Source: Chara braunii
Lineage: Eukaryota; Streptophyta; Charophyceae; Charales; Characeae
Assembly: GCA_003427395.1 (NCBI GenBank)
Contig: BFEA01000242.1
Coordinates: 1,205,822-1,232,244, forward strand
Length of the DNA: 26,423 nt
Reading direction: 5' to 3'
Under the pieces are notes generated by a model. It had not been told where the DNA came from, searched no databases, and was given only the letters and a program-made list of their open reading frames with translations. The stretch's first letter is position 1, and each line of letters begins with the position of its first letter. Shown piece after piece: positions 16,767-25,667 of the stretch. A program made the position numbers and the translations under genes.

Positions 16767-17220
16767 CCACATACGTGGCCAAGAGCTCAGGGAAGATACA
16801 GACGGTAGAGAGAAGAAGTAGAGGGGAGGAAAAAAAGAGAAGGGGAAGACGGCCGCGAATATGGTCGCGGCCTTGGGACAGGTGCAGCCCCCAGAAGCTT
16901 CTAGGGGCTGATGGGACTGCGCCTGTTCAGTTGAACAGGCAGTCCTGGAATGGCTGGATACAACCCTTTCCAGGAGCACCAGGTCTGGGAAAGCGGCCAG
17001 GTACCCCTGGGGGTTGATGACCCTGGTTCCCCTAGGGGAAAACCGAGGCACATGGCTCCTGGCCATTGATTTCGATCAAGGGTCAGGAGCACTGACGAAT
17101 TTTGCCTGGCTGTGGGCAAAGCAGCTGCCCACAGCCATTTTCTGGCTATAAAAGTCAGCACTCCACCTAGCAGCATCACACTTGTGGCAGTGTTGTTGGG
17201 GCATTCACTTGGGTGAATGC
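16767..17220. repeat. chain of about nine closely spaced hairpins
   Basis: Successive inverted repeats: GGCCAC/GTGGCC (16767-16782); GGCCGCGA/TCGCGGCC (16851-16872); CAGCCCC/GGGGCTG with inner GAAGCTTC (16885-16910); GGACTG…CCTGTTC/GAACAGG…CAGTCC (about 16914-16946); TCCTGGAA/TTCCAGGA (about 16943-16975); CCCCTGGGG and CCCCTAGGGG (17003-17038); a 16-bp stem closed by TTCG (17055-17090); a perfect 12-bp stem TGGCTGTGGGCA/TGCCCACAGCCA (17107-17137); GCATTCAC/GTGAATGC (17201-17220). The density is far above the rest of the window. No coding frame explains it. Confidence 0.85.
17145..17153 (+). promoter_or_regulatory. TATA-like box (CTATAAAAG)
   Basis: CTATAAAAG is a good eukaryotic TATA match, lying just after the 12-bp stem hairpin and about 50 bp before the GCATTCAC hairpin. 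No LTR pair or downstream gene is recognised, so promoter function is an inference from the motif alone. Confidence 0.35.
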
Positions 17221-17424
17221 TGGCTGGCTGCTGCATGTTGGTGGAGAAGGGCGGTGCTGCCGGTGGAGGTGCTGAGCTGGAGAGTGGAGGTCTGCAGGTT
17301 GGAGGAGAGGCTGTCATAGCCGCCGTGCTGCGGGGTGCCAGTAGGAGGTGTTGCCATTTGTGGCAGGGTTATTCGGCAAGCGGTGCAGGGAAAACTCTAC
17401 CCGTTTTGCACGGCGACGGTAGTG

Positions 17425-17690
17425 TATTTTTGCCAGTGGCGCAGAAGCGCTGGCGAAACTTTGAGGCGGCTGCACAGGTCCTAACGGCGGTAGTGCGGAA
17501 GCGCTGCCAGACTTTTGCGGCAGTGGCATTGGGTTTACGGCGGTGGCGCGGAAGCGCTGCCGGATTTTTGCGGCGGCGGTACTGATTTTAACGGCAGTGG
17601 TGCGGAAGTGTTGCCATTTGTTTTGGCACGGCGGCAGTGACGTTGTCAGTGGGGAAGTGCTACCATTTTTTTTGGCTTGGTGGCGGCAAC
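17425..17690. repeat. degenerate minisatellite, five units of ~50-60 bp
   Basis: The phrase GTGGCGCGGAAGCGCTGCC and variants recurs at about 17432, 17490, 17546, 17599 and 17649, each followed by a T-rich TTTTGCGGC-type string. Units drift towards the right (GGAAGTGTTGCC, GGAAGTGCTACC). Frames through it (for example 17217-17585) translate the repeat and are not called as genes. Confidence 0.8.
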
Positions 17691-17699
17691 ATTTTTTGT

Positions 17700-19735
17700 G
17701 GATGGGGCTGTCGGGATTGGAGGTGGTGTCGATGCTATTTTTTTTTTATACTAGCAGCGCGTCGGCAACACTATTGTGAGGGAAGATTGATGCGGGTTTT
17801 GCGTCAGTGGAGACAATTTTGTGTGTGATCTGACGCTGGTATTGCGGGGCAGCCAGGGTACCGGGTTGATGGCGCAACAAGGAGTGGTCCGCATATTTTT
17901 TTATGGTGCACGGGTGTTAAGGTGAATTTCAGTGTGGCCTAGAGGCTGGGATGACGCTGGTGTGTAGTTGGGATCATGTCGTAGCGGTGCGTGAACCGGT
18001 GACATGAGAAGGACGCAGAGTGAGTGCTCGCGGCAGTGACTCTTGGAGTTGCAGCGCTTGCGGTTTGCGCCAGAAGGACATCCTTATTTTTGGGAGGCTT
18101 GTGGCACATGCAGTTTCAACCAGGACCACCTTTATTTTTTTAGCGGCGCGCAGCGCAAGTGGAATTTGAGAGTGGGACCATCCAGTGCTGTGGCGGTAAC
18201 GTGGGACCGTCTCGGACCATTTTGGGACCAGGTGGGACTGATTTTGAAGGCCGGAACCGACATATTGGGGTGATTATTATGAGCGTACATGGTACCTCGA
18301 GAAGGTGTGGACTTGCGATTGGTTGAGAGTATCCTTGGTAAGGGAAGTACGGTTGGAATTGTTGGGACCACGTGGGACTCGTTGTTGGGAAATCCCTCCT
18401 AGAGGGTTATCTCACTTGAGCCCTTCAGTGGAGGTGACTTTCGCTCATACCAGCACTTGGAGGGTGAGGTGACCGTCGTTAAGTAGAACGACCACGAGTT
18501 GTGGAGTTGTGAGTTGTATATTTCCAGCTTCAACGGCGATCGTCTTCCCAACTTTGACTGGAATACTACTCGGCTTTCTTGAGTGAGCCGGATCAAACTT
18601 CACTCAAGGTCAGTTGGATGACTCAGATTTCCCTTCACACCTGTGTGAAACCACGCTTGCTTGACCTTGTTGTTTTGAATGTTCAAAAGAAAAGGCAGAG
18701 GGAGGTTTGTGAATCATGCATGCGAATGGGAAAGTCTGACTTGAGTATGGGATTGTACTGTTTTCTCTTGAACTTGTTTTTTTTGCGCGTTGTGCAGGTA
18801 GGTAGAAGAATGCTTGCTATGGAGATTGACTTTGCCTATTTGGGATGGCGAAAAAAATTATCATGTTTCTATCTTTCAGCTGCCTGCATGACAAAAGTAC
18901 TTGAATTATGAAATGAGTAATTTCAATGGGTGTCATGAAAGAAAACTTTTGAATAAAATGAAGATGCAGTCAATCGGACTTAGCATTTCCCCAGAATTGA
19001 CACATTTTATCTGGAATGACCTTCCATACGCATACTTGTCAAGTGATTCTCATTCTCTATCTCATTCAATTTCTTTACGTCTAAGTTACCATGGACCGAG
19101 AAGGGATGAGAATAATTGAAAACTACTTGCGGTAAACGCATTCTCTTTTCTCTAGGAAGCATCCAAGCCGGGGGTTCGTATGCTTTCGGAGCCGACCCTG
19201 ATATCGACTTGGAGTGGACCCGACTCGTCGGGGGTGGTACTTTGCCGATTCGGTGGTGACGGCCCAACCTCTGAGATCTAAGCCTTTGGGCTCAGGCGAG
19301 GGGAAGGAATATCCACAGACCACTTCCTAGAGGAGAGGCATGCAACACTTCAAGCCATGTACCTGATTGAGAATCATCCGCGAAGCAACCTGTCATCCAG
19401 GAAGATTGAGAATGTATGGAAACAGGCGTATGCGTGTTTAATCATAGGTCAACATTAGTTGGAATGAATAACTTTGGCAGCGCGTCTCATCAGGTCGAAA
19501 CTAAGGCAGTCCGACTACCTGGTCGGCTGCGTCAAAGTTATTATCGATTGTCGACTTCTTGTTGGCGATTGTCTGATTGTTCTAGTGGAATTCGACCCGG
19601 GTGGTCGGATTGTTTTTGATATCGTGTTGTTGGATGTACTATATGATGATTCTGGACTCTCTTTGGTGAAATTATGTGTATTTGTTTTAACTTTCTTTTG
19701 ATTGTGTGTCTAAGGAACTAGGAATAATTTAGTGG
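17700..19735. other. unannotated ~2-kb stretch, no gene recognised
   Basis: I examined both strands and saw no domain, no RNA gene and no transposon ends. A small palindrome TTCACACCTGTGTGAA is at about 18634-18649. Short frames (18043-18273, 18579-18911, 19416-19619) lack homology that I recognise. TTGTGCAGGTAGGT at about 18790 looks like a splice-site string but has no supporting exon. Confidence 0.45.
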
Positions 19736-19944
19736 TTTCACGCTTGGTTGAGACTATCCTAGTCGACCAGCGTCCGCTTCGTACTTAGGAGATCAACGCC
19801 CAGAATGAACGACGTTCGGGTCCACTTGGCATTAACCAACGTATCTATGCTACGGCGAACGAGCAAACGCCCTCGGCTGACCTACCTCTGCAATTGCATC
19901 TGAAAGCTTTCGTACGTGGGTCGGTAGCTCGGTAGGGATACGCC

Positions 19945-20202
19945 CCTAAGGGTGGTGACAGCCCCTTAGGGAAGGTAGCTTATGCCCCGCGGGAACCTAT
20001 CCTGTCGTCGGGGACCGTGAGAGGTATTGTTGGCGCACCCGGCCAGAGCGGCGAGGGACGATGAGACCGCGCACCGTTTCGGCGGCTCGCGGGATTATTT
20101 ATGCATCGTCCTAAGTTGTCTCTGATTTTGTTTTGTTTATCTCCTGCGTGACATGGTCGGGAGGACCCTCGTTTTCACGCGAGGGCCGATGCGCTCGACA
20201 AC
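19945..20202. repeat. two short hairpins in a GC-rich stretch
   Basis: CCCTAAGG/CCTTAGGG pair around about 11 bases at about 19947-19975, and CCCTCG/CGAGGG pair at about 20167-20186. The surrounding GC-rich 300 bp contain no recognised gene. Confidence 0.55.
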
Positions 20203-20320
20203 GTGAAATAGGGAAAATAAACGCAAAAAAATATTTCATGACCAAACAAATGAAGAAAAAACTGCTAAACAAGAAAAGAAAGTGCTCTTCTCACAAATGG
20301 TGTCTGCTCTAGACAGGGTA

Positions 20321-20572
20321 TCAGATGTCAGGGCATGATTCACTGACCATGGCTGTGGCAGTAAAGACGATTGCATGTGAGTGGGCACACGGACCATATT
20401 CATTGACAATAGTCTCTGAGGCTTCCTTGAAATAGGCCGCAGTGCACGCTGTTCGGTTGTTCTGACAAAATTCTCTTTCGCAAAGGAGGGCAAGAGTAAC
20501 TCCATACACATTTGTTGTAGGTGAGGGGATCGAACCATCCCAAACGCCTCCCAAACCACAATCAATTTCCAC
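20321..20572 (-). CDS. small Cys-containing open frame, possibly an exon or chance ORF
   Basis: 83 codons starting at a GTG (20570-20572), with an in-frame TGA just upstream and ending CPDI-stop. Part of the peptide reads LLCEREFCQNNRTACTAAYF, followed by ASETIVNEYGPCAH, so it has several cysteines and balanced composition, unlike the low-complexity frames nearby. CAG directly before TGGAAATTG could be an acceptor site. No family is recognised and there is no ATG. A competing frame (20236-20565) overlaps it. Treat it as a weak hypothetical. Confidence 0.2.
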   Translation of the reverse strand: MEIDCGLGGVWDGSIPSPTTNVYGVTLALLCEREFCQNNRTACTAAYFKEASETIVNEYGPCAHSHAIVFTATAMVSESCPDI

Positions 20573-20814
20573 TGATCAAGTCATTCGTCTTTGCCTTCGC
20601 CGTGAATGAAACGTGCGTGATTTCATTACCCAAAAATATTGGTATTGTTTTCACGCACGTTTGGAACCGCCACAGGACCCCCACAGCAAAAACGAAAGAA
20701 AAACCTACCAATGGGAGAGCAAAAAAAAACATAATTTTCCCGGGCTTAATTCAAAAAAACGGGCTATCGCTGATTTCCTGCCGAATCCATGATGCTTGAC
20801 AGTTACACACCTCA

Positions 20815-20862
20815 AACACTAATCCACATACTCTCCACATATATCGGTAGTGGGATCTCGCC
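20815..20862. repeat. dispersed repeat shared with 15.5 kb (inverted)
   Basis: CTAATCCACATA…GTAGTGGGATCTCGCCCC matches in reverse complement the 15492-15525 sequence, with an extra stretch (CTCCACATATATC) here. Confidence 0.5.
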
Positions 20863-20882
20863 CCAGGATGCCTATTATTGGA

Positions 20883-20924
20883 GGGCTTTTTTTTTTTTTG
20901 TAATGATTAAAAAAAAAAAAGCCC
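20883..20924. repeat. perfect palindrome GGGC-T13 / A12-GCCC
   Basis: GGGC followed by 13 T, a 9-base spacer GTAATGATT, then 12 A and GCCC: a 16-bp inverted repeat made mostly of homopolymers. Confidence 0.85.
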
Positions 20925-20929
20925 AGGTA

Positions 20930-21260
20930 GTTGTAGAGGTTGGATTATAGACATATGAGAGTCACCTTCGACACTAGGCCATGTGGTTGAGGCCCCCTAA
21001 TCCTATGGGACTCCCTCCTACCTCTTTCGTAATTTCTACTTGCGCACTCCTACTCCCACTATCCTACCTCAGTGTCTACCACTCAGGATCATCACCCTCC
21101 AGCCTGGGGGTGACCTGACCTGACCACACAGTGGTTATAGGTATCAGGGCTAAGTTGAGTCTCACCCTCTCTTACCGCCTCCAATGGTCTCCAAGCCGAC
21201 GTTGGCCGCCCCCTCCCAAAAAAACAAAAAATAATAATAATAATAAATAAATAAAAAAAG
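20930..21260. other. unrecognised stretch ending in an A-rich (TAA)n tail
   Basis: The sequence ends in AAAAAAACAAAAAATAATAATAATAATAAATAAATAAA (in pieces; about 21218-21256), like the 3' tail of a SINE or LINE copy. AGGCCATGTGGTTGAGGC at about 20978 resembles a tRNA-Ser-type A box, but no B box was found at a suitable distance. Retroposon identity is only suggested. Confidence 0.3.
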
Positions 21261-21371
21261 GTAGTGGAGCGAGGCCCTTAGGAAGTCAATTTACGTACGG
21301 AGCTGAGGGGAGGCAGAGGGATTGGTCCGGTGGCATGGTCCCTGATGCTACCGGCTGTCCCATGGGGCGTG

Positions 21372-21523
21372 GTCCCACTAGTGAAGAGGATAAGATCGAA
21401 TGCCTGAACCTGGACGTATTTATTGAGAGGTGCAGGAAATCAAGATTGAACTGCTTTTTTGCATCTCTGCATAAAACACATCCAGATTCAGGCATTCGAT
21501 CCGACCCTTTTTGCTAGTGGGAC
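21372..21523. repeat. 152-bp foldback with pre-miRNA-like geometry
   Basis: Outer arms begin GTCCCACTAG and end CTAGTGGGAC. The central arm segments 21394-21414 and 21481-21501 are complementary at 20 of 21 positions. The pairing extends inward (TTTATTGAGAGGTGC opposite GCATCTCTGCATAAA) to a loop near 21440-21462. No clear target duplication is seen at the ends. It could be a foldback MITE or the precursor hairpin of a plant-type microRNA; sequence alone cannot decide. Confidence 0.8.
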
Positions 21524-21760
21524 TTCGGCCCTGGCCGGTATCGCCCACTTGAAGGTCGGCATAAGCCCCCGCTTCTGGGTCTCTGGCTCCGATGGGGTTT
21601 TCCCCGTATGACTATAAATAGAAGTAGGTGATATATAATTATATACAGGGTTACCTGACCGAACGTTCGGGGCCCCCTGGGCTAGCCCCCGAACGTTCGG
21701 GCGTTCGGGGTCCCCTTCGGGGGCCAAACACCTCCAGGTTTGTCCCCCGCCAAAAACAAT

Positions 21761-22130
21761 TTCGGGGCCTAAAAATAAGTTTTTTTTTCTGAAATATTTT
21801 TTGTGAGTTCTCTTTGATGTAACCTACGTGCCTATAAATTTTGAAGTCATTCTGCGAAGCCAAAAAAACATTAAAAATCGTCAAAGATGGGGGTGTCAAA
21901 ACGTGCTCGCCCACTCACCATTTTGTTTTTTTTCACTTTCAACTTTTTGTTTTCACTTTATTTCGGGGCCTAAAAAAAATTATTATTTTTAAAAAATATT
22001 TTAATGAGTTATTGATTATGTAAACTACATATCTATAAATTTTCAGGGCATTTTTTAATGCCAAAAAATAATTAAAAATCGACAAAGATGGCGGTGTCGA
22101 AAAGGTGCTGGCACACTCACTCATTTTAAT
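21761..22130. repeat. ~200-bp direct duplication inside the CAGGGTT element
   Basis: Both copies start TTCGGGGCCTAAAAA (21761 and 21962) and share CTATAAATTTT, GCCAAAAAA, ATTAAAAATCG, CAAAGATGG and a final CACTCA…CATTTT. Similarity is moderate, indicating an old tandem duplication. Confidence 0.8.
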
Positions 22131-22189
22131 TCTCTTTTTATTTTTTTTAATTTTTATCGTAGTGTTTATTTTCTATATTTGATTTTCAA

Positions 22190-22290
22190 TTCAAATTTGG
22201 TAACGAATTTGGATGTAGTGCCCAGACAAATGTTGTTTAGTTTATTTTTCTCCATAACATAGTTGTTTTGTGGAATTTTTTGAAAACTTT
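22190..22290. repeat. internal block shared with CTAGG-family MITEs
   Basis: AAATTTGGTAACGAATTT…GTTGTTTAGTTTATTTTTC…CATAACATAGTTGTTTT follows the same order as 8310-8390 in the innermost nested MITE (AAATTTGGTAAATAATTT…GTTGTTCAGTTTATTTTTC…CATAACATAGTTGTTTTT). The termini of the two families differ. Confidence 0.75.
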
Positions 22291-22478
22291 GTTGTTGTTG
22301 TTGTTGTTGTTGTTTTTTTTTTTGGGTCCGCTTTCGGCCCGAATGGCCGAACACCTTCCGAAGGGGGCCCGTATGTTCGGGCGTTCGGCCCGTCCTGGGC
22401 GTCGGCAACCCTGATTTATTATTATTATTATTTTTTTTTTTTTAATTTTTTTTTATTTTATTTTTTTTTAGCAGAAAT
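22290..22478. repeat. (GTT)n and (ATT)n/poly-T simple repeats around the element's right end
   Basis: (GTT)n with a T-run at about 22290-22323 lies inside the element, and (ATT)n then a T-rich run at about 22415-22470 follows its right terminus. Confidence 0.85.
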
Positions 22479-22564
22479 AACATAGTTTCATTATAAATGC
22501 AAAAGGAGGCCGGAAATCCCTCCACATCTCAACCCGGAGAGGAGAACCCAGCCTCAGAGAGGCC

Positions 22565-22593
22565 AACTGGAAACCGGGTCCAGTGTCCCATGT
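22565..22593. repeat. dispersed repeat shared with 15.4 kb (inverted)
   Basis: CTGGAAACCGGGTCCAGTGT is the reverse complement of the 15436-15452 sequence and its neighbour bases. Flanking CCATG/CCCAT also agrees. Confidence 0.5.
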
Positions 22594-22599
22594 TCCTAT

Positions 22600-23020
22600 C
22601 GACAGTCCAGCTATTTCTGAAGAAAAGAGAAGAATCAGGCAATTAAAATCTACCAAAAGACACAAAGGGACGAGCTACCTCTCTATCCATGATCCTACAA
22701 CCATTCATATCCGTGAGCACTACCCGGCTTCGCTTCATGGAAGTCTATCTTCGACTCACCAACATCTCCTAAAACCTTCCACTGGAAATTTAAACCCGAT
22801 TCCAAGATACTCAACCCATCAACACTCCGGCCCTTAACTACGGGTTAATTTCCATCTGTAACTCTATATTAACTATTACCAATCAATTTTCGAAAAACGA
22901 AATACAGCCTTTCAGACCAACCAATCTCCAAAAGTTAACTCAGTCATACAACCGTTCATTGACTGAACCGATTTTGATCCTCTCACAGCTACAGGGATGA
23001 CCCTGTTACCTTCACTGCTG
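22600..23020. other. unannotated stretch, no feature recognised
   Basis: Ordinary-complexity sequence between the dispersed repeat and the first copy of the CCCACCACG repeat. No gene or RNA was identified. Confidence 0.45.
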
Positions 23021-23024
23021 CACC

Positions 23025-24330
23025 ACCCTGTAAGTAGCCTGAACTGCCATGATGGTTTTCCCACCACGCACCCTTGGACCTTCGTTTTTGCGGACACAAT
23101 GGGTACAGTTCAAGTTTGCTCCTCACCGGTTCTCTCTTAGCACCTAACCAATAGCGTTCCCACCTCCTCTTGATACTCTCCCACTGCTCAAAATGGCGCC
23201 GCTATTAGTAATTTCGTAGGTTTCATCCTGAACTGAGTAAGGATTGCCTTGTTCTCACACGTATGAGTCGTTGTGGCAAGCTACCCTTTCACCCACACTG
23301 TCCCAGCACCCTGTAGAGAGCCTGAGCTGCCATGACGGGTTTCCCACCACGTACCCTTGAATCTTCTTAATTTTGCGATCGCAATGGGTACAACTCAATT
23401 TTTCCCTTCACCTGATCTCTCGTGCCATCTAACCGGTAACATTCCCACCGCCCCTTGTTACACTCCCACCGGACAAGGTGGCGCCGCTACAGTAGCCATT
23501 CCACGCGTATCACCAGATTTCCTTCATGTCCGGTCATAAACCACTGTACTTTCTTCTCACAAAAACTATGGATACTATGACCCACCAAATGAAACTACAT
23601 ACCTAGTATATACCTCTCCCACAATGGTTCCCTCGATTTTGTCCGGGTAAGCTTCTCATCCTTACTACTCAATACGCTGTAAACAGCCTGAGCTGATGAG
23701 ACGGGTTTCCCACCACGATTACATGTTTCTAACAGCGAAACACTAAGAGTGACAGTGCCCTAAATACGACCGAAAAACAGCAGCACAGAGATTATGCTAA
23801 CCTAGAAAATAACCCAAAAAACGAGGTCAATATTACCAAAGAATAGACTATTACCAAAAAATAGACAAAATTCCTACACCCACAATACTACTGCCCGTTA
23901 TTGTATCCGAGCTCTTTACATTACATCGCAAAATACGGCCAGAAACACAGCAGCACAGAGGTTATTCTTGCCTAGAAAACAGCAAAAACGAGGTCAACAT
24001 TTTCCACAAAAATCCCTAGTAATTATAATCAAAAATATAGATAACCCCCAACTTTGTAGACCTCCACCCACTAACAACTAGTCCCTCGTTAGTATCAAGG
24101 CTGCCCTCTCATCATCACTGTCCAAAGCGCTGTAAAGAGTCTTTGTTGCCTAGACGGGTTTCCCACCACGCACCCAATGGATACAACTCTAGTTTGCTAT
24201 TTACCAGGTCTCTCTTACCTCCACGCCAGTAGAGTTCCCACTACCTCTCATCGCACTCTCACTGTTTCTCGAGGCACTGCTACTGGTAGTCCCGTGAGTT
24301 TCGCCCTAAACCACTTCCACTCCATGACCC
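23025..24330. repeat. four spaced copies of a degenerate ~280-460 bp repeat (GGTTTCCCACCACG)
   Basis: The marker CTGTAA/GAGAGCCTGAGCTG…GACGGGTTTCCCACCACG occurs at 23029, 23310, 23677 and 24130. It is followed in copies 1, 2 and 4 by ATGGGTACA-type sequence, TCTCTCTT, TTCCCACC and a CACTC…GGCGCCGCTA phrase. Spacing grows from about 281 to about 367 to about 453 bp. Between copies 3 and 4 a smaller direct repeat (CAGCAGCACAGAG…CCTAGAAAA…ACGAGGTCAA, about 23778 and 23949) adds length. It is non-coding as far as I can see. Confidence 0.75.
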
Positions 24331-24581
24331 TGCTGTCTTGGTTGCACCTTCTGTGCTACCTCAAAGAGAACCCCATTTCGATAGAGTAACCTTAAGTCTA
24401 TGAATCTAACCAACGAGTACAGCTCAATACAACACCTAAAAAAAAAAAAACTCAAACAAATGCATCTACCAACAACCATGTCCGGGTGCGGACCCTGAAA
24501 CTATTGTACCCCGCTGTATCCTTGGTGTTGGCGATAGCACTCCCACCGCCCATACTGGCTCTGCCACCGCTAGCATAGATG

Positions 24582-24914
24582 CTACTGCCATCCTTCACAT
24601 CCGCCGCGTCGGAGACTCGCGCCTGCCGCTGCAGGAACGAGCAAAGATCTTCTTCCAAACTTGGTCTTCGTCAACCAGACTACATGCCAATTCTTCGTCA
24701 TTTTCTGCGGTAAAAGTTCCATTACTTGAGTAAAGTGGAAGGTGGAAGCCAGAGGAGACCGAGTGGGGCCCATACCCTGAGTGCAAGGCACTCCCCCTCT
24801 AATCAAGGAGCAGGTTATGGTATGGACAACCGAGGATATGGCGCCGCCATACCTCCCTCCAATCGGGGCGTTCATCTTTCCACAATTCGTGGCCACAGGA
24901 CTCGATGAACCCAC
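24582..24914 (-). CDS. weak open frames of unknown nature
   Basis: Two overlapping minus-strand frames (24914-24582 and 24786-24595) have non-repetitive composition; one contains FTAENDEELACSLVDEDQVW. No domain is recognised, no splice context is clear, and three frames compete. It could be a decayed transposon or gene fragment or chance. Listed only so that the stretch is not silently skipped. Confidence 0.12.
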   Translation of the reverse strand: MGSSSPVATNCGKMNAPIGGRYGGAISSVVHTITCSLIRGGVPCTQGMGPTRSPLASTFHFTQVMELLPQKMTKNWHVVWLTKTKFGRRSLLVPAAAGASLRRGGCEGWQ

Positions 24915-25236
24915 TTCATCGTCAAGCGTCGGCCGGACCCCGGGGCGCTAGGGCTGTGCTACATTCGATCTCGAATTAGCGCAAACTTAGCGCACCGAAG
25001 CGCTACCGGGCGCCTGCCGACCTCCCCTTCTCCCCTTTTGGTCCCAACCCTGATCATATAGATATATATTTGTTTTTTTGAAGGGCGACGACCTTGGAGT
25101 AGGTGAGAGGTACGGAGTGTGAGGTGAAATTGCGACAAGAAGGTAAAAAAAAGGGAAAAAATTTACGTATGGGCGGCAAGTGGCGGCGTGGGCGGCAAGC
25201 GCCGGCGACAGGTCGGCGACGTAGTGCGACGCAGGG

Positions 25237-25306
25237 CCATCCGCCAACATCTTGAATGCATCTGGACGTCATTCTGTCCAGATGCATTGAACATCTTGGT
25301 GGATGG
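25237..25306. repeat. 70-bp foldback, copy 2 of the dispersed hairpin family
   Basis: Arms of 31 bp (25237-25267 and 25276-25306) with four mismatches close on an 8-base loop GTCATTCT. The inner 12 bp next to the loop (TGCATCTGGAC side) pair without error. The left arm reads CCATCCGCCAACATCTTGAA and continues TGCATCTGGAC, closely related to CCATCTGCCAACATTTTGAA…TGTATCAGGAC in the foldback at 1062-1167. Confidence 0.85.
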
Positions 25307-25390
25307 CGAGTAGTTAGTGCAACTACCGCACTGGCGGTATGCGTGCGCTTTGGCGGGAAGTCTGTGTGTGCGCGGTGCGTACGTATTGGT

Positions 25391-25465
25391 AAATAAATGG
25401 GAATGAATCGTTTCCCAGAACATGGAAAGATGCATCCCCATTGTTTTTTGTCTTTATTCAATGGG
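25391..25465 (-). repeat. short inverted-repeat partner of 25733-25805
   Basis: In reverse complement this reads …GACAAAAAACAATGGGGA…ATCTTTCCATGTTCTGGGAA…ATTCATTCCCATTT. It aligns with GACAAAAAACTATGGCGA…ATCTTCCCGTCTTCTTGCGG…ATTCATTCTCATTT at 25740-25800. The two form a diverged inverted pair about 330 bp apart. Confidence 0.6.
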
Positions 25466-25551
25466 GTGAGCAACGGAGAGAGCGCCTCACGCCAGAGGTC
25501 CTCACGATCCGCCGCCGTCTCTTTGGGCCACTTTGGGCCTCGCTCTACTAC

Positions 25552-25603
25552 TCAACACGTTATACGTATCTGGACTTCTTTCTGGACCAGGTGCATCTAG
25601 AGG
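25552..25603. repeat. decayed copy 3 of the dispersed hairpin family
   Basis: TCAACACGTTATACGTATCTGGACTTC (in two pieces) then TTTCTGGACCAGGTGCATCT follows the layout of the 25237-25306 foldback, with the ATCTGGAC core kept and the right arm poorly complementary. It is shared with the flanking frame 25441-26148, which I do not regard as a gene. Confidence 0.5.
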
Positions 25604-25667
25604 AGTCCAACATTCGTAATGTACCGGGACGTGTTCGAGCAGCAGATGCATATAGAGTGTTCTGTAC

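Larger units (their letters stand above)
21646..22413. mobile_element. hAT-like element with CAGGGTT termini, 768 bp
   Basis: Left end CAGGGTTACC, right end GGCAACCCTG, i.e. inverted termini matching at 9 of 10. Subterminal regions on both sides carry CCGAACGTTCGGG-like palindromes and CCCCCTTCGG strings. Flanking ATTATATA and ATTTATTA agree at only 5 of 8, so the target duplication is weak or decayed in AT-rich DNA. CAGGG termini are common in hAT elements. It has no transposase frame. The interior has a 200-bp direct duplication and a block shared with the CTAGG family. Confidence 0.7.

Noticed and set aside
16311-16808. 165-codon plus-strand frame
   Set aside because: Overlaps the U6-like and tRNA-like sequences and a poly-A run; it is a by-product of these.
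17217-17585. 122-codon Ala/Gly/Arg-rich frame
   Set aside because: Lies over a minisatellite and translates its repeat unit.
18441-18500. CTCATACCAGCACTTGG resembles the start of 5S rRNA (internal control region side)
   Set aside because: Similarity is limited to about 14 bases; the following 5S elements are not found in order.
18786-18800. TTGTGCAGGTAGGT as adjacent splice acceptor/donor
   Set aside because: No flanking exon with coding character; strings of this kind are expected by chance.
20520-20540. GATGGTTCGATCCCC on the minus strand looks like a tRNA T-arm/B box
   Set aside because: No A box or D-arm at tRNA distance and no cloverleaf can be drawn.
23025-24176. Spaced repeats considered as a CRISPR array
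   Set aside because: Repeats are degenerate, hundreds of bp apart with unequal spacing, and the window is eukaryotic.
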